This document shows, one piece after another, positions 13,720-24,299 of a DNA stretch of 64,000 nucleotides. Position 1 is the stretch's first letter. Every line of letters starts with the position of its first letter. The translations under genes and the position numbers were made by a program. The notes under the pieces are model-generated. The model made no database searches. It had not been told where the DNA came from and saw only the letters and a list, made by a program, of their open reading frames with translations. Source of the stretch: Scleromitrula shiraiana (lineage: Eukaryota; Ascomycota; Leotiomycetes; Helotiales; Sclerotiniaceae); contig JABELC010000007.1 in assembly GCA_028455995.1 (NCBI GenBank), positions 496,001 to 560,000 on the forward strand. The letters run 5' to 3'.

Positions 13720-14369
13720 GCAGCTCATTCTCGATATGGTAGATTGATCTACAGCTGCTGTAAGTTATGTGCCAATAGGTCTATGTCTTGATCGCTAATG
13801 GAACTTGCATCTTCAGTTTCTTCTTCGGGATCGGAATTTAAAGAAGGTAGACTCGAATATATGACGAATTAATGTTTACAATGATATGGATTGATTGGAA
13901 TGATTGTATGGATATATTGTATACCTGGTTGTGCAATTGATAGCATATAATATTAGGAGGATGGTTCAATTTTTGATGTTATATGATTGCGCACGGGATC
14001 AGTTGTATATAAAGGATCTGAATAACTTCATAATGCAAACCTATATCTTGCAGATGTGAAGCCTTAGATTGATTGATCACTGACCAGCTGGAGTAGCCTG
14101 ACTGAATATTAAAGTGTGAAGTTAATTCGATATTTGAAGCATCATGTCCAAGCTATTCAGTTTTTGAATGCCCATTAGTTAAATCCAAAATATCATATGT
14201 ATTTCGAAGTTACCTGTCTATACCTTAAACAAATATCAAAATGGGCTAACTATAGAAATTTCTCAATATAAAAGTTTTCAAACGAGTATTTTGTCACAAA
14301 AGATATGATCATGTGATAATTGTCAGGTGATCAACTGAATATCACTAGTGGGATATTATAGTATATATA

Positions 14370-14388
14370 GAGGGAGCTACGCTCCCTC
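14370..14388. repeat. Perfect 8-bp hairpin
   Basis: GAGGGAGC, a TAC spacer, then GCTCCCTC form a perfect stem just after a TATATATA stretch, 380 bp upstream of the HP1 gene. It could be the end of a degraded transposon or an incidental hairpin. Confidence 0.5.
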
Positions 14389-14766
14389 CTAGAATAGATC
14401 AATCAACAGTTCTTTACTATGCTACTTTTTGTGTGACATATTTATAATGAATTTGTTCAAAAATTTCAAAACATTAACTTTTCGAACAGACATAAATTAA
14501 TCCAATTGATGACCACGTGATTGATTACTAGATCAAACACGAATTTGACGGGTTAGTCGCGTCAGGTCTATCTCTTTAATCTTTCAGATTTCGTACTCAA
14601 TTTTCAATCTCAAATACCAAATTTATATTATACGCATTAATTTTCCTTGTTCTTGAACCAAATACGCCGTAATCTCTATTCGATTTCTTAACTCGAATTG
14701 GGCTTCACAAGGCACTAGGAGAACCTCCAAACATTTTGTCGCAAACTCTTATCACCAATCGCAATA

Positions 14767-15892
14767 ATGCCACCTCGTAAGTCGACATCTGCGAGCTAGT
14801 CCCCTTTATCATTCTTTAGTATTACCAATTATTGGGCCTTTTTATACATGTTTGCCATCAATAGATTGGTTTTATTACCTGACGTAAACTGACTTTACAT
14901 AGAAATTAGCGACGACGAGAATTCGGTTTCCGATGTCAGCGAGGAGCAATACGAATTGAAGAAGACAGCGAGGGGCAGTGGAGCAAACAAAGGAGCGAAG
15001 GCGGAACCACAGGAAGAACTAAAGGTTGAATCATCGGATGAAGAGGGTGATGAGGAGGAGCAAGGAGAGGATGAGTATGTGCGAAATTCATTGGAGAAAT
15101 GAATTGCAATTGACAAATTGTCGCATAGATATGTTGTCGAAAAGATTTTGAGGCATGTCATTGAAGAAGATGTTAGTGGACCCAAACTACTACTTCTGAG
15201 CAGTAACTAATAAGATCCAGACTGGCATTTTAAAATTCGAAGTGAAATGGGAGGGATACGACAAGAAATCCGATCTAACATGGGAACCCGAGGAAAATTT
15301 GTTTGTCTTTGCACTCTCGCATATTTGACACTTAGCTGACAGTGAGATTATAGAGAGACGGCACAAGATATGCTTAACAACTACCTTGCGAGTCTTGGTG
15401 GCAAGGACTTCTTAATGAATCAATACCGAGAGAAAAAGGCTGCGGCGGAAGAGAGGAAACAGCAAAAGCAGGGTAAAAAGCGCGGACGACCAAGCACGGG
15501 CGCGGGTACTCCACAAACAAATGGGAAGAAACCAAAGCATGGCTTGTCAACAACACCACCAGCATCCAGCTCTACTTTCAAACCACCCACCGGAAGTTGG
15601 GAAGACGAAGTTGTTAATATCGAGGCTATGGAGGGTACCAGTGGGGAAGTTATCGTTTATTTAACGTGGAAGCAAGGTGCCAAGTCACAACATCCTCTGG
15701 GCATAGTTTATAAGCGTTGTCCACAGAAGGTAGAACCTTTAGCATCCAACTTCAATGACTTTTCGCTAACTAAATACAGATGCTTAAGTTTTATGAGAGA
15801 CACCTGTTTGTCCACTCCCCTTCCATATTTTAATACATCACTAACACAATGATAGGGTTTTCAAGAAAGCAGATGGAGAGGAAGAGTCCTAG
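14767..15892 (+). CDS. HP1: Heterochromatin protein 1 (chromodomain + chromoshadow)
   Basis: Seven exons: 14767-14776, 14903-15074, 15129-15171, 15221-15300, 15354-15729, 15780-15805 and 15856-15892, giving 247 residues. All junctions have GT/AG ends and restore a continuous frame. An acidic N-terminal arm (SSDEEGDEEEQGEDE) leads into a chromodomain at about residues 60-115, with the aromatic-cage residues in EYVVEKIL, FEVKWEGY and LTWEPEENL. A Lys/Pro-rich hinge with KRGRPS, an AT-hook-like basic motif, follows. A chromoshadow domain begins near SWEDEVVNIE and ends with MLKFYERHLVFKK. HP1 binds H3K9-methylated nucleosomes and dimerises through the shadow domain. In Neurospora the orthologue (HPO) is needed for DNA methylation of RIP-mutated DNA. 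The first exon codes only three residues plus one base, so the start is less certain than the domains. Confidence 0.93.
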
Positions 15893-16484
15893 ATCACGAT
15901 ACCTAATGTCTCCCAATTGATCCAACGAGAATCTATTATAGTTTCATTTTACTCCGTAAAATCAATTCTTTTATATTATTGCTTTGATATCCAGCATGTG
16001 AGATTTCGTCTGTAAAGGGCTTCCATATACTCGATACTTCCTGTATGCCACTCTTTCTAGCTGGAGTTTGACCGTTTTCGTGCTTTTTTCAATGTGGTCT
16101 AGCGAGGTCATCTCGAGGCTCTTGAATAATAACTGGATATGATTTGGAACTACGAGATGGAGTTGTCTTTTTTTCTTGGAGTTCGAGGGTTTTCGGGTTC
16201 TCAATGTATTCTAGGTGCGCAAAACTTGAATGAATGAAATAACTTAACTTTTGTATTCTTTGATAGGTTCTGAGAGAATCTGGTGTCATAGATAATGTCA
16301 AGTGGGATCGAGTACTTTGGTTTGGAGCTGAAGGAAGATCTTTAAGTTGCTCTTTGGATGTGATGGAGTGTAGCGATCGCTACATGGTATCTAGACAGAC
16401 ATATATGGCCGCTCTGACTCTCAATTGAACTTATCCATCCTCGACCATCCCAATTCAAATATCTTTTTTGTCTCAGAACCATTT

Positions 16485-16572
<88 letters not shown>

Positions 16573-17164
16573 CTCGTTTATCAGCTCATATTCCAATTAA
16601 ACAAACCATTCTTTGCTGCCTTCCAGCACGTTCCTTCGCAAAGTACTCATTCTCCATGCGTTAAGATCTTCATTATCTACTATTTGAGGAAGAAAACATA
16701 TCGCGAAAGAAAAGCCTCTGTAAATAAGTTTGTTAGTTGGATTCAATTACAAGTAGTTGTTTTGTACTGGTGGTAGATGTTTATATAATACACTCTTTAT
16801 GTGTAGACTACCTGAGTACGGTAGTCGATCTACAGATATTCCTAATAACTGGATAGTGAGTACGTTATAGATCTAATAAGATACTCGTTCAATAATCATT
16901 TTCACAGGGGAATATCACTCTGCTATTGTTGTTGAAATCACACGTAGGGTTGTTATCACTTATTGTAAAGTTAGGTATCTGTCTAATCACTCCATATATA
17001 CATTTCAATTTCATTCAAGTGACGTTCTAATAATACAAAAAATATTCATCTAATAATATATGAAAAAACCATTTATTCATTCATTCTCCAATCTTCCCGA
17101 TTGATCTCAAGTTCTCGAGTTCTTTCTAATCCATCCACTCCTCGAACTCACTCCGGTGACTCAC
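15893..17164. other. Intergenic between convergent HP1 and LPMO genes
   Basis: This stretch holds the 3' flanks of the two genes and the AATC microsatellite described separately. No supported gene is seen. Confidence 0.6.
16487..16572. repeat. (CAAT)n microsatellite
   Basis: About 21 uninterrupted copies of the tetranucleotide CAAT. Open frames here read as Ile-Asn-Gln-Ser repeats, which are translations of the microsatellite and not a gene. Confidence 0.95.
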
Positions 17165-18604
17165 TCACTCCCTCGCTAACCAGCCCATCCCTCTGATCTT
17201 CATCGGCTTCGCCTCAACGGTCGAAATAACCACAACAGTGCTAGTAAGAGAAACAACACCTGAAGCCGAAGCCGCAGAGGTGCTAGTCATCTTAACTGTC
17301 TGAAGTGTATTGGGAACGGTAGCGATCGTCGCCTTGCCCGAAGCAGGCTCAGAAGCAGAAGCAGAAGCAGTAGAATTCAAAAAAGTTCCACAATTTCCAA
17401 ATCCAGGTTGGCAGCCCTCTCCGCACCAAGCGGCACCAGGACCACCGCAGAAACCCCACTTGGAACAGCAGGACCCGAAGGCGGAACCGAGACAGGTTTG
17501 GGGACCGCCACATTGGCCATCGACGGAGGCCTTGAGAGATCCGGAGGACGATGATGTTCCTGAGGATTGAGGCGCGGCAATGGATGATGTGGGGGAGCTG
17601 GCTGGAGCAGAAGGAGCTACCATGGATGATTTGGCGGAGCTGGAGGTGGCGCTGACACTGGGTACACTGGATGATTTCGATCCCGAGGGGATGATCTCGA
17701 TGGAAATTGGTGTACTTGATGCTGAAGCAGCGGGTGAAGTTCCAAAGCCAGCAGCGGACGAAGATGTCGCAACTACCGTAGAACTTTGAGAACTTTGTAC
17801 CGGAGAAGTTCCAGCCACAGTCGAGCTTCCCGCAGGAGCGCTCGAGCCAGCAGAAGGAGCAGGGGATGAGCCTCCCGATGACGAGCCAGAGCCAGAGGAG
17901 CCAGAAGAAGCGACTCCATTGACAGGACCACAGGTTCCAGTGAAAGAACCTTCATCAGAAGAGCTACGAGTGACATCTGCATCTGGTCCGGGATCCGGAT
18001 AGTTCACTGATTTACCCTCAACAGATTTGCATCCATTGCCGAGATTAATCAAGAGAAGATCCGGACGTTTATCGAATGCCACTGCAGGAGCAGCGCGCTT
18101 GGAACCAGATTCGATAGTGACTGAAGCGCAAGACATATAGAATTCGCGATTTCCAACAAGGTTTTGCCATGTCCAAGCGAACATAGCATTACCAGCCGGA
18201 GCATCAGAAGGGATAGTGAAATCCGCCGAGGAAGGTGCCCCCGCGGGACAAGAACCAATGTATGAGTGAATCACACGAAAGGTCTTGCCAGAATCGTAGG
18301 AGAGTGCTACTTGACAGGAACCACCGCCGTGGAGAGCACCCGAGCCAACGGTGAAGTTAGCGGTTGCTCCGGCTTGCCAAGTGACAACGGGTTTGCCTCC
18401 TGTAGTGCCCATGTCGTTGTACTTGCAGGGGAAGTTGGAACCGGAAGACGATAGTGGAGCAGTGATACTGTAGTCTATCTGGGCATCGACGGCGTTGGGG
18501 TTGTCCTTCGAGCGGAAGGGGGCGGGGTATGTCAACGACAAGTGAGCGTTGATGACGGGTGCGCCAAGCATGGCTGCGAGAGCGAAGATCTTGGTGAACT
18601 GCAT
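17165..18604 (-). CDS. Secreted lytic polysaccharide monooxygenase (AA11-like) with CBM18
   Basis: A single-exon gene of 479 residues. Residues 1-20 form a signal peptide ending in VINA, so that His21 becomes the N-terminal residue of the mature enzyme. That is the first ligand of the copper histidine brace. His92 in SGALHGGGSCQ is the likely second ligand, and Tyr156 in NREFYMSC the likely axial residue. A Ser/Thr/Pro/Ala-rich linker, probably O-glycosylated, spans about 225-355. A cysteine-rich CBM18-type chitin-binding module follows at about 358-407 (CGG..TC..........CCSKWGFCG.....CGEGC). The C-terminus is another Ser/Thr-rich tail. AA11 enzymes oxidatively cleave chitin, so a role in remodelling the fungus's own wall or degrading foreign chitin is likely. 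Assignment to AA11 rests on the overall pattern. A TG-repeat and a TTTAAATA box lie upstream. Confidence 0.82.
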   Translation of the reverse strand: MQFTKIFALAAMLGAPVINAHLSLTYPAPFRSKDNPNAVDAQIDYSITAPLSSSGSNFPCKYNDMGTTGGKPVVTWQAGATANFTVGSGALHGGGSCQVALSYDSGKTFRVIHSYIGSCPAGAPSSADFTIPSDAPAGNAMFAWTWQNLVGNREFYMSCASVTIESGSKRAAPAVAFDKRPDLLLINLGNGCKSVEGKSVNYPDPGPDADVTRSSSDEGSFTGTCGPVNGVASSGSSGSGSSSGGSSPAPSAGSSAPAGSSTVAGTSPVQSSQSSTVVATSSSAAGFGTSPAASASSTPISIEIIPSGSKSSSVPSVSATSSSAKSSMVAPSAPASSPTSSIAAPQSSGTSSSSGSLKASVDGQCGGPQTCLGSAFGSCCSKWGFCGGPGAAWCGEGCQPGFGNCGTFLNSTASASASEPASGKATIATVPNTLQTVKMTSTSAASASGVVSLTSTVVVISTVEAKPMKIRGMGWLARE

Positions 18605-20109
18605 CGTGATGTAGTGTGTGTGTGTGTGTGTGTGTTTATATTCAGACCAGCTGAAAGATTTTCTTGTGTAGTTTGAAATGTGTGTGTTAAAAGGTAGAGA
18701 AAACTGTGTGTGTGTAAAACAAAAATATTAAAGAATGTATCGACAAGATGCAAGTTTAAATAGGTGAATAACAGCGCTGTACTGGAAAACGAGAACAAAG
18801 TTATTGTATTAATTACGGGTAGAATGAATGATTAACTCTTTGTGTGCCTGCACGAAAGATCTAGATTGTTGACTCGAACAGTATTGTCTCGAAGGGACTT
18901 GGGGGTTGTTCACTCACTATTATATACGAAAATTCCTTTGTCCCCCCGGAATAAAAGGGGTCTAATGTTAGAACATGTCAAGCTAGATGTTAAAAGAACA
19001 GAAGAAAGTTTCAAAGGAAGATTGTTACCATCAAAGAAATCGAGATACTTGGCACGTTTATTGTGCCTGATATCAACAAAGTCAATGATTGAACGAGAGT
19101 TCCACATAAAGAACGTATCAAAATCCCATAATCACGGTTATCCGATCCAGCGACCATAGAATTCTCAATACCTTCGTTGAATCATTCTGAATTCGAAACG
19201 AGGAATATGAGCGAACGAAAAGGAGTTCTAGAAACATGGAGATGTGAATGGTCGTTGAAAATTTTTAGTGTAGTTGAATCTTGGCCAATCAACGTGCATG
19301 AAACGTATGGCTTTGAAGCGAGTCAACCCCAACTCCGCGACTTCGAAACTTGAAGAACAATCGATTCGTTATCTTGTGAAATGATTTTATGAAGAATGAA
19401 TTTCTATATAATGATTCGAAGAATAAATTTGATGGGTCGAAGAAACTCCATCACGTCGAAAAGCTACTGTTGATTGCATTGTGCTTGTTTAGAATCCATG
19501 TTCACGAGGAGGATACCCTTAATGAAGACGTATGATGACTAATTCATTATTGATTAACATCTCTCATCAGTTACTTTCTTTCAAAAAACCTCTTTCTCTT
19601 AAGAGAAGAGGCACCTCTTGAATGGTAAGGCTTTATTGTGCAGTCGAAGTTGCAAGTGACTGAATATACCTAGGTACTTAATTGTAGCACTAATAATAGT
19701 AAAAAAGGTTGTTCAAATCTGTCATGAGAAGTGAATTAAGTGATATCTTATGATTTGGTTATAATGGTAGGAATCAATCTATGAGTTAACCAACTTCGAA
19801 GTTAAATGGTACCACAAACTTCCTCTTGCTCGATATTTTCTTCTTCATCTAACACACATCAAACCTCAAATCTCTTAATGTTAAATAAGATATCAACCAT
19901 TCAACCATTAAGAAAATCAATAAATCGAGAAATCAAAACTTGAACGTTCAAACTTACTGAATTCCACGTCTCTAAGAATCCGACAATACCGTACCTCGAA
20001 GTCAACCCAGATCAAATCGCATTCGGAGGTTCACTCTTAATCACAGGATTTCAGCATCTACATTCATCTTTCAATACTTACAATCATTGTTGGACAAGGT
20101 ACGGTATTT
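18605..20109. other. Intergenic, with (TG)n at 18614-18636
   Basis: The LPMO promoter region starts with a TG dinucleotide run immediately upstream of its ATG. The rest contains no convincing gene; the 105-codon frame at 18842-19159 has no recognisable motif. Confidence 0.55.
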
Positions 20110-20698
20110 ATGAGGAAAAGAAGAGAGGAGGAAGCCAAAATTGAACGAGAAAAGGAGGAGAAGGAGAAGAAGAAGACACCAGAGCAGAAGGAGAAAGAAC
20201 TCCGGGGGAGGCAGAGAAGAGATCAGAAGGCTATTGAAATATCGAGAGACTGGGAAAAAAGACATGGGGGACGCGGAAGAGCTCGTGCAGAAATGGCAAT
20301 CACCCGAGTGGAATGGGATACGGAACGCAAGATAACAATTGTGACTGCATGAGCAGCATGTCTAGCAACAGGAGTTCAAGCTGATTCTTGAGAAGAAAGA
20401 GAAAGAATGGAAGCTGTCCCTTGAGAAGAAGAGAGAATGGAGCTTGGATCTATCGAAATTGAATTTGAAGAACGTACGAGATAGGTCCAAGAGTAAGGAG
20501 GAATGGGAGTTGGCAGAAAGAAGAGTGAAAGAGGAAAGAGAGGCTATGGATAGAGAGAAGGAGGAGGGAACACAACGCTGCAAAGCAAAGGTTCTAGAGG
20601 CAACGATTGCGGAATTCGATAGATGGAGGGAAGAAGTGATCGGATTGTCGGATGCGAAGATTGCCAAGATGATGAAAAATGGGGATTACCGACCGTAG
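20110..20698 (+). pseudogene. Coiled-coil array copy 1, broken
   Basis: First member of a four-copy tandem family. The frame from ATG 20110 encodes a Glu/Lys/Arg-rich coiled coil and the family motif W-DTERK. It then hits TGA at about 20350, at the point where copy 4 reads on without a stop. The homologous coding continues in another frame from about 20356 to 20698 (EEWELAERRVKEEREAMDRE, ending FDRWREEVIGL). A one-base shift plus stop therefore separates the two halves unless an unusual intron removes them. An AATAAA lies at 20744-20749, as in the other copies. No enzymatic motif is visible. Confidence 0.6.
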
Positions 20699-20874
20699 AT
20701 CTGTCTGCATTGACTCTATTCATGATGGAAATGGATATCAAACAATAAAGCGTAATTTTCTAAACAAACAAACAAACCATGTAATCTCTTGAATCCAAGT
20801 GTATCTTGTGCCCATGATGAGTGAATCGAGTAACGTCGTACGATATGATTCATCCAAACATTAAAGTCGATATT

Positions 20875-20976
20875 TGAGTCAAATCGATCTCTGAGTCAAA
20901 TCGATCTCTGAGTCAAATCGATCTCTGAGTCAAATCGATCTCTGAGTCAACGAACCTCGGGGTCAAAGAACCTCGA
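20875..20976. repeat. 17-bp minisatellite
   Basis: Four perfect copies of TGAGTCAAATCGATCTC (20875-20942) are followed by two degenerate copies. It lies between array copies 1 and 2. Each unit contains TGAGTCA, the AP-1/Gcn4-type site, so the tract could also act as a cluster of bZIP binding sites for copy 2. Confidence 0.9.
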
Positions 20977-21440
20977 GCTTAAATACTTCCAGAACCCCCC
21001 CTTCGTAGCTCTTTTCCTTTGATTTCGACACCAAAGCGACTTGCAGTTCCAGAACTTACACAAACTCAAACAAAGTACATTCAAAAGCCAACCATCAATC
21101 ATTCCAATCACTGATCATCAAATCGGTCAACCATCCACGATTCAAGAATCTACTCACGGAGACGATCAGCTATACGGAAAATAAACCGGCATCTGTTAAG
21201 TTCGTTGATCCATCCTCTTTGATACCTTGTAAGTCTCTGACAACCCCTCCCTCACCTGCAAACGAAGTGAAACCCTAACATTCATTTATAAACAGCCGCT
21301 AGCATGGAAAGCATGGATAGAAATAAAACAGCTACCGCGATCAGCGAGAAACAGGAAGCCAAGAATTTGGCAGTCCAAAGTGAGATTGAAAGAATGTCAA
21401 GTTGAGGTTGAGTTTGAGGTCTGACAAAACACTAGAACGA

Positions 21441-22022
21441 ATGGAGGGGGAGAAACGCGAGAAAGAGGAGGTAGAAAAGAAAAAGAACATAGAAAGAGAG
21501 AGGTATGAAAGACTTACGGAGTACAGTGGAGATATGACTACTATACTACGGTTATTGGCCAAGGCAGGCGATCGTACAGATCGAATTGCAAAGGAAAAGC
21601 GTTTTCTAGATGTGTTCAAGATTGCTGAAATCGAGAAGGAATACGCAAGACAAATAGAAGAGGAACGCGAAAAACGGATAGAAAAGGGATGGTGGCGGTC
21701 TTCCGCCGAGCAGAAGAGAGACGCCAGGATCAAAGCTGTAAAAAAGGAAAGCGATAAGTTGATACCAAAGCTTGAGGACGCAAGGAAGGCGGAGCACAAG
21801 CTACAGAGGAAGAGGTTGGAAACGGCTGCACTGAAGTGTGATGAAGAAGATCGTGAAGCGGAAATTCGCAAGAACGTTCACCGTCTTGAGTGTCACAAGA
21901 AATGCATCAATGAGCGGCCAGTTGAATGCGCCAATGATAGATATATTCATTGGACTGAGTCGCTGGTTCATTGTGATGACTGCAGATTCTATATGAGATT
22001 TCAAAGGAATCGTAGGGATTGA
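21441..22022 (+). CDS. Coiled-coil array copy 2, open
   Basis: A 193-residue frame from ATG 21441. The N-terminal two thirds are a highly charged helix rich in Glu, Lys and Arg (for example KREKEEVEKKKNIERERYER and EEREKRIEKGWW). The C-terminus carries Cys and His residues (ECHKKC, VEC, HCDDCRFY) that could bind a metal. A probable intron in the leader runs 21229-21295 (GTAAGT ... AACAG). Another ATG at 21304 opens a 33-codon frame in a different phase that resembles the N-terminal part of the other copies, so the true start may lie there with an undetected intron, or the N-terminus may be lost. AATAAA follows at 22082-22087. Function unknown; no signal peptide or membrane segment is seen. 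Confidence 0.55.
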   Translation: MEGEKREKEEVEKKKNIERERYERLTEYSGDMTTILRLLAKAGDRTDRIAKEKRFLDVFKIAEIEKEYARQIEEEREKRIEKGWWRSSAEQKRDARIKAVKKESDKLIPKLEDARKAEHKLQRKRLETAALKCDEEDREAEIRKNVHRLECHKKCINERPVECANDRYIHWTESLVHCDDCRFYMRFQRNRRD

Positions 22023-22539
22023 TAGAATTCATTTCACATTGATACTAGCTTCATTACACACTAGAACCAGTTAATTGAAATAATAAAGCGAGATTTTTAA
22101 ACCAATAGACCATATGATTTCTCGACTTCGAGTTTGTTGTGAATGATGAATTGAATATTATGGTGGCATCTCTACAGGCTTTAGAACTTTTCTGATGACT
22201 TCATTTCTTCTTCATGATCGCATATTCAAAGAAACCTCCTGTTTTGGGAGGTCCATGACTCTTTCTCCCTTCTTTTCGAAACCATGGCATGCAATGTGAC
22301 TCTAACCATAAAGTTAACTCGTTATTCACAACGCGAAAAAGAAAAATTCAAGTGTCGAAAGAATCAAACATTCAACAAAGCCAACGTCAAATCATCAAAG
22401 TTGCAAAATCGACATCAGGAATAATTTGGTAATACTTTCCCTCAAAACAACGCTTCGTTTGGAGTATTACTGGCTCATTTTCGCCCTCAAGGGTTTCAAC
22501 TTCCCCATCAACATATCAACATCATACACAGGCATAGAA

Positions 22540-23109
22540 ATGGAGGGGTTAACTTTAAGTCCGATCACGGACGGGATTAGTGAGAGAGATCGTAGGTACT
22601 TCAGTCGTATGAAGGCTCGCGGGATCATCGAAGCCGAAGGAAAATGGAAAGGGACATGGGATACGGAGCGAAAAGCGGCGCTTGCAGCTGCGATGGAATA
22701 TTGGAAATTAGAGGAAGAATTGGAAGAGATGCAGGGAAAAGCCAAGCAAGCATGGAAAGATCGAAAAGCATGGATAAGAACTCATTTTCTGATTTTTGGT
22801 CCGGATAGAATTGAATCAGAAATAAGAACAGCGAAGGAGAAGATCATAGAGGTGGGGAAAGCCAACAATTTGATGTTGAATAGCTTGAAGGAAAACGCCA
22901 AGGAAACATGGTATGAGGAGAAGGGGCGATGGGAAGAGGAGTCGGCTATAGCTACCAATGGGAGGGAACTGACTGATCAAGATCATAGGATTGCCAGATG
23001 GCATTTTGAGCAATGTATGGGCGGATATGGACTACTCAAGGCGGCTTTAAAAAGAGAGATTTGTTGCGACGACTGCAAGGTTGATGATATTGAAGGAAGC
23101 TCGCGCTAA
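22540..23109 (+). CDS. Coiled-coil array copy 3, open
   Basis: A 189-residue frame from ATG 22540, just after a probable leader intron (22429-22531, ending ACACAG). It contains the family motif WDTERKAALAAAMEYW, followed by long charged helices, and ends with CCDDCK, matching the HCDDC of copy 2. It is the most complete member: one open frame covers the TERK motif, the helices and the CDDC tail. AATAAA lies at 23215-23220. Nothing identifies a biochemical role; a structural or protein-binding coiled coil is the only safe reading. Confidence 0.6.
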   Translation: MEGLTLSPITDGISERDRRYFSRMKARGIIEAEGKWKGTWDTERKAALAAAMEYWKLEEELEEMQGKAKQAWKDRKAWIRTHFLIFGPDRIESEIRTAKEKIIEVGKANNLMLNSLKENAKETWYEEKGRWEEESAIATNGRELTDQDHRIARWHFEQCMGGYGLLKAALKREICCDDCKVDDIEGSSR

Positions 23110-23484
23110 GGGCAGTGGCGGTTGTAGACTGCAAAAATGCAAATTAGATGGTATGCATTGTGTACTTTGTACCTGAAACTCTTCTAATTTCATCAAGGGG
23201 TTGCAACTTAAAACAATAAAGCTTGCTTTTTAAACCAAAATACCAAATAATTTCATGACTTCAAGTATTTTGCGAATAGTGAATTGAGGAACATCATACG
23301 ATATGCTTCTGACTGTAAATTGAGTTCATTATCATGAGTCACCATAGGTCAATATCTTGGGAATAAATAACTTTATGAACTACCTTGGCTGCTTTCCTTT
23401 TGATTTCAACTACAGGTTAAATCTTAAGTTTCTAGATATTAATCTTCATATCGAACTCTCTGACATTCAATATTCGAGCATTAA

Positions 23485-23580
23485 GCATTCAACTTTCAAA
23501 CACTCAGTACTCAAACAATCGACATTCAAACAATCATCATTCAAACAACCAACACTCAACCATTCATCATTCGAACATCA
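23485..23580. repeat. 15-bp degenerate minisatellite
   Basis: Repeated units of the form TTCAAACAATCATCA occupy the leader region of array copy 4. Confidence 0.75.
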
Positions 23581-23733
23581 AGGCTCAAGCATCTCAGTAT
23601 CTCAACATCAAGACAACCGACAACTTTGAGATCTACCATTAACAACCCACCACAATATCTGCTCGTACCAAGTTGCACGTGAGATTATCATTTGTCTTCA
23701 AACAGAGTTTAATATCTACGTCTACCACTTAAC

Positions 23734-24299
23734 ATGGTTTGTCGCGCATCTATGAATAACACAATGTGGCGGGATCGGGCGGAAATCGAAAAGAGTGAGG
23801 CACTACATGCTGCCTGAAGGCAAGAAAAAATAGATAAGGAGAACAACAAGACATCAGAGCAAGAAACAAGAGAAGAGCAGGAGAGGGTAGAGGATTCATT
23901 AAGGCGAGGCCGCAGGCGGCTAGACGTTGGAAGGCTCGTGAAGCCATGGAGGTTACAAGAGGACCCTCGGACACCGAACGCAAAGCAACAATTGCAGCTG
24001 TGAAGGCGCGATCAGAATGGAAAGTTCGCCACGCAGAATGGCCAAGCACTTCCTTTGAAAAGGCAAAGCTGGCCGAGAAAGATTGGAAAAGGGGACCCAA
24101 AAGAGTATGTTGGCGCGGACGTGAGAAGATCGAGTTGGAAAAAAGAGCAATAAGAGAAGAAAGAGAGAAAGTGGAGAGCAGGCAGAAGGAAGAGGAAGAA
24201 AAGGAAAAAGTAGAATCGCAGCGATTGGATTTAAAGGTTAGAGAAGCAAAGGAAAGGGGATACCGTCGATGGGAAGAGGAGGTGGTCACCGCCTGCTGA
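23734..24299 (+). pseudogene. Coiled-coil array copy 4, broken
   Basis: The frame from ATG 23734 stops at TGA within 28 codons (MVCRAS...EALHAA). The same frame then resumes with KTSEQETREEQERVED, which matches KTPEQKEKE of copy 1. It next shifts into a second frame carrying AREAMEVTRGPSDTERK and about 90 further charged residues, ending at 24299. One stop and one frameshift therefore interrupt it. The sequence at 24421-24480 matches the 3' flank of copies 1-3, though its AATAAA is changed to AATAAC. The 82-codon frame at 24361-24609 runs across that flank and is not a separate gene. Confidence 0.6.

Noticed and set aside
16425..16776. Frames reading repeated Ile-Asn-Gln-Ser
   Set aside because: Direct translation of the CAAT microsatellite; no coding support on either side.
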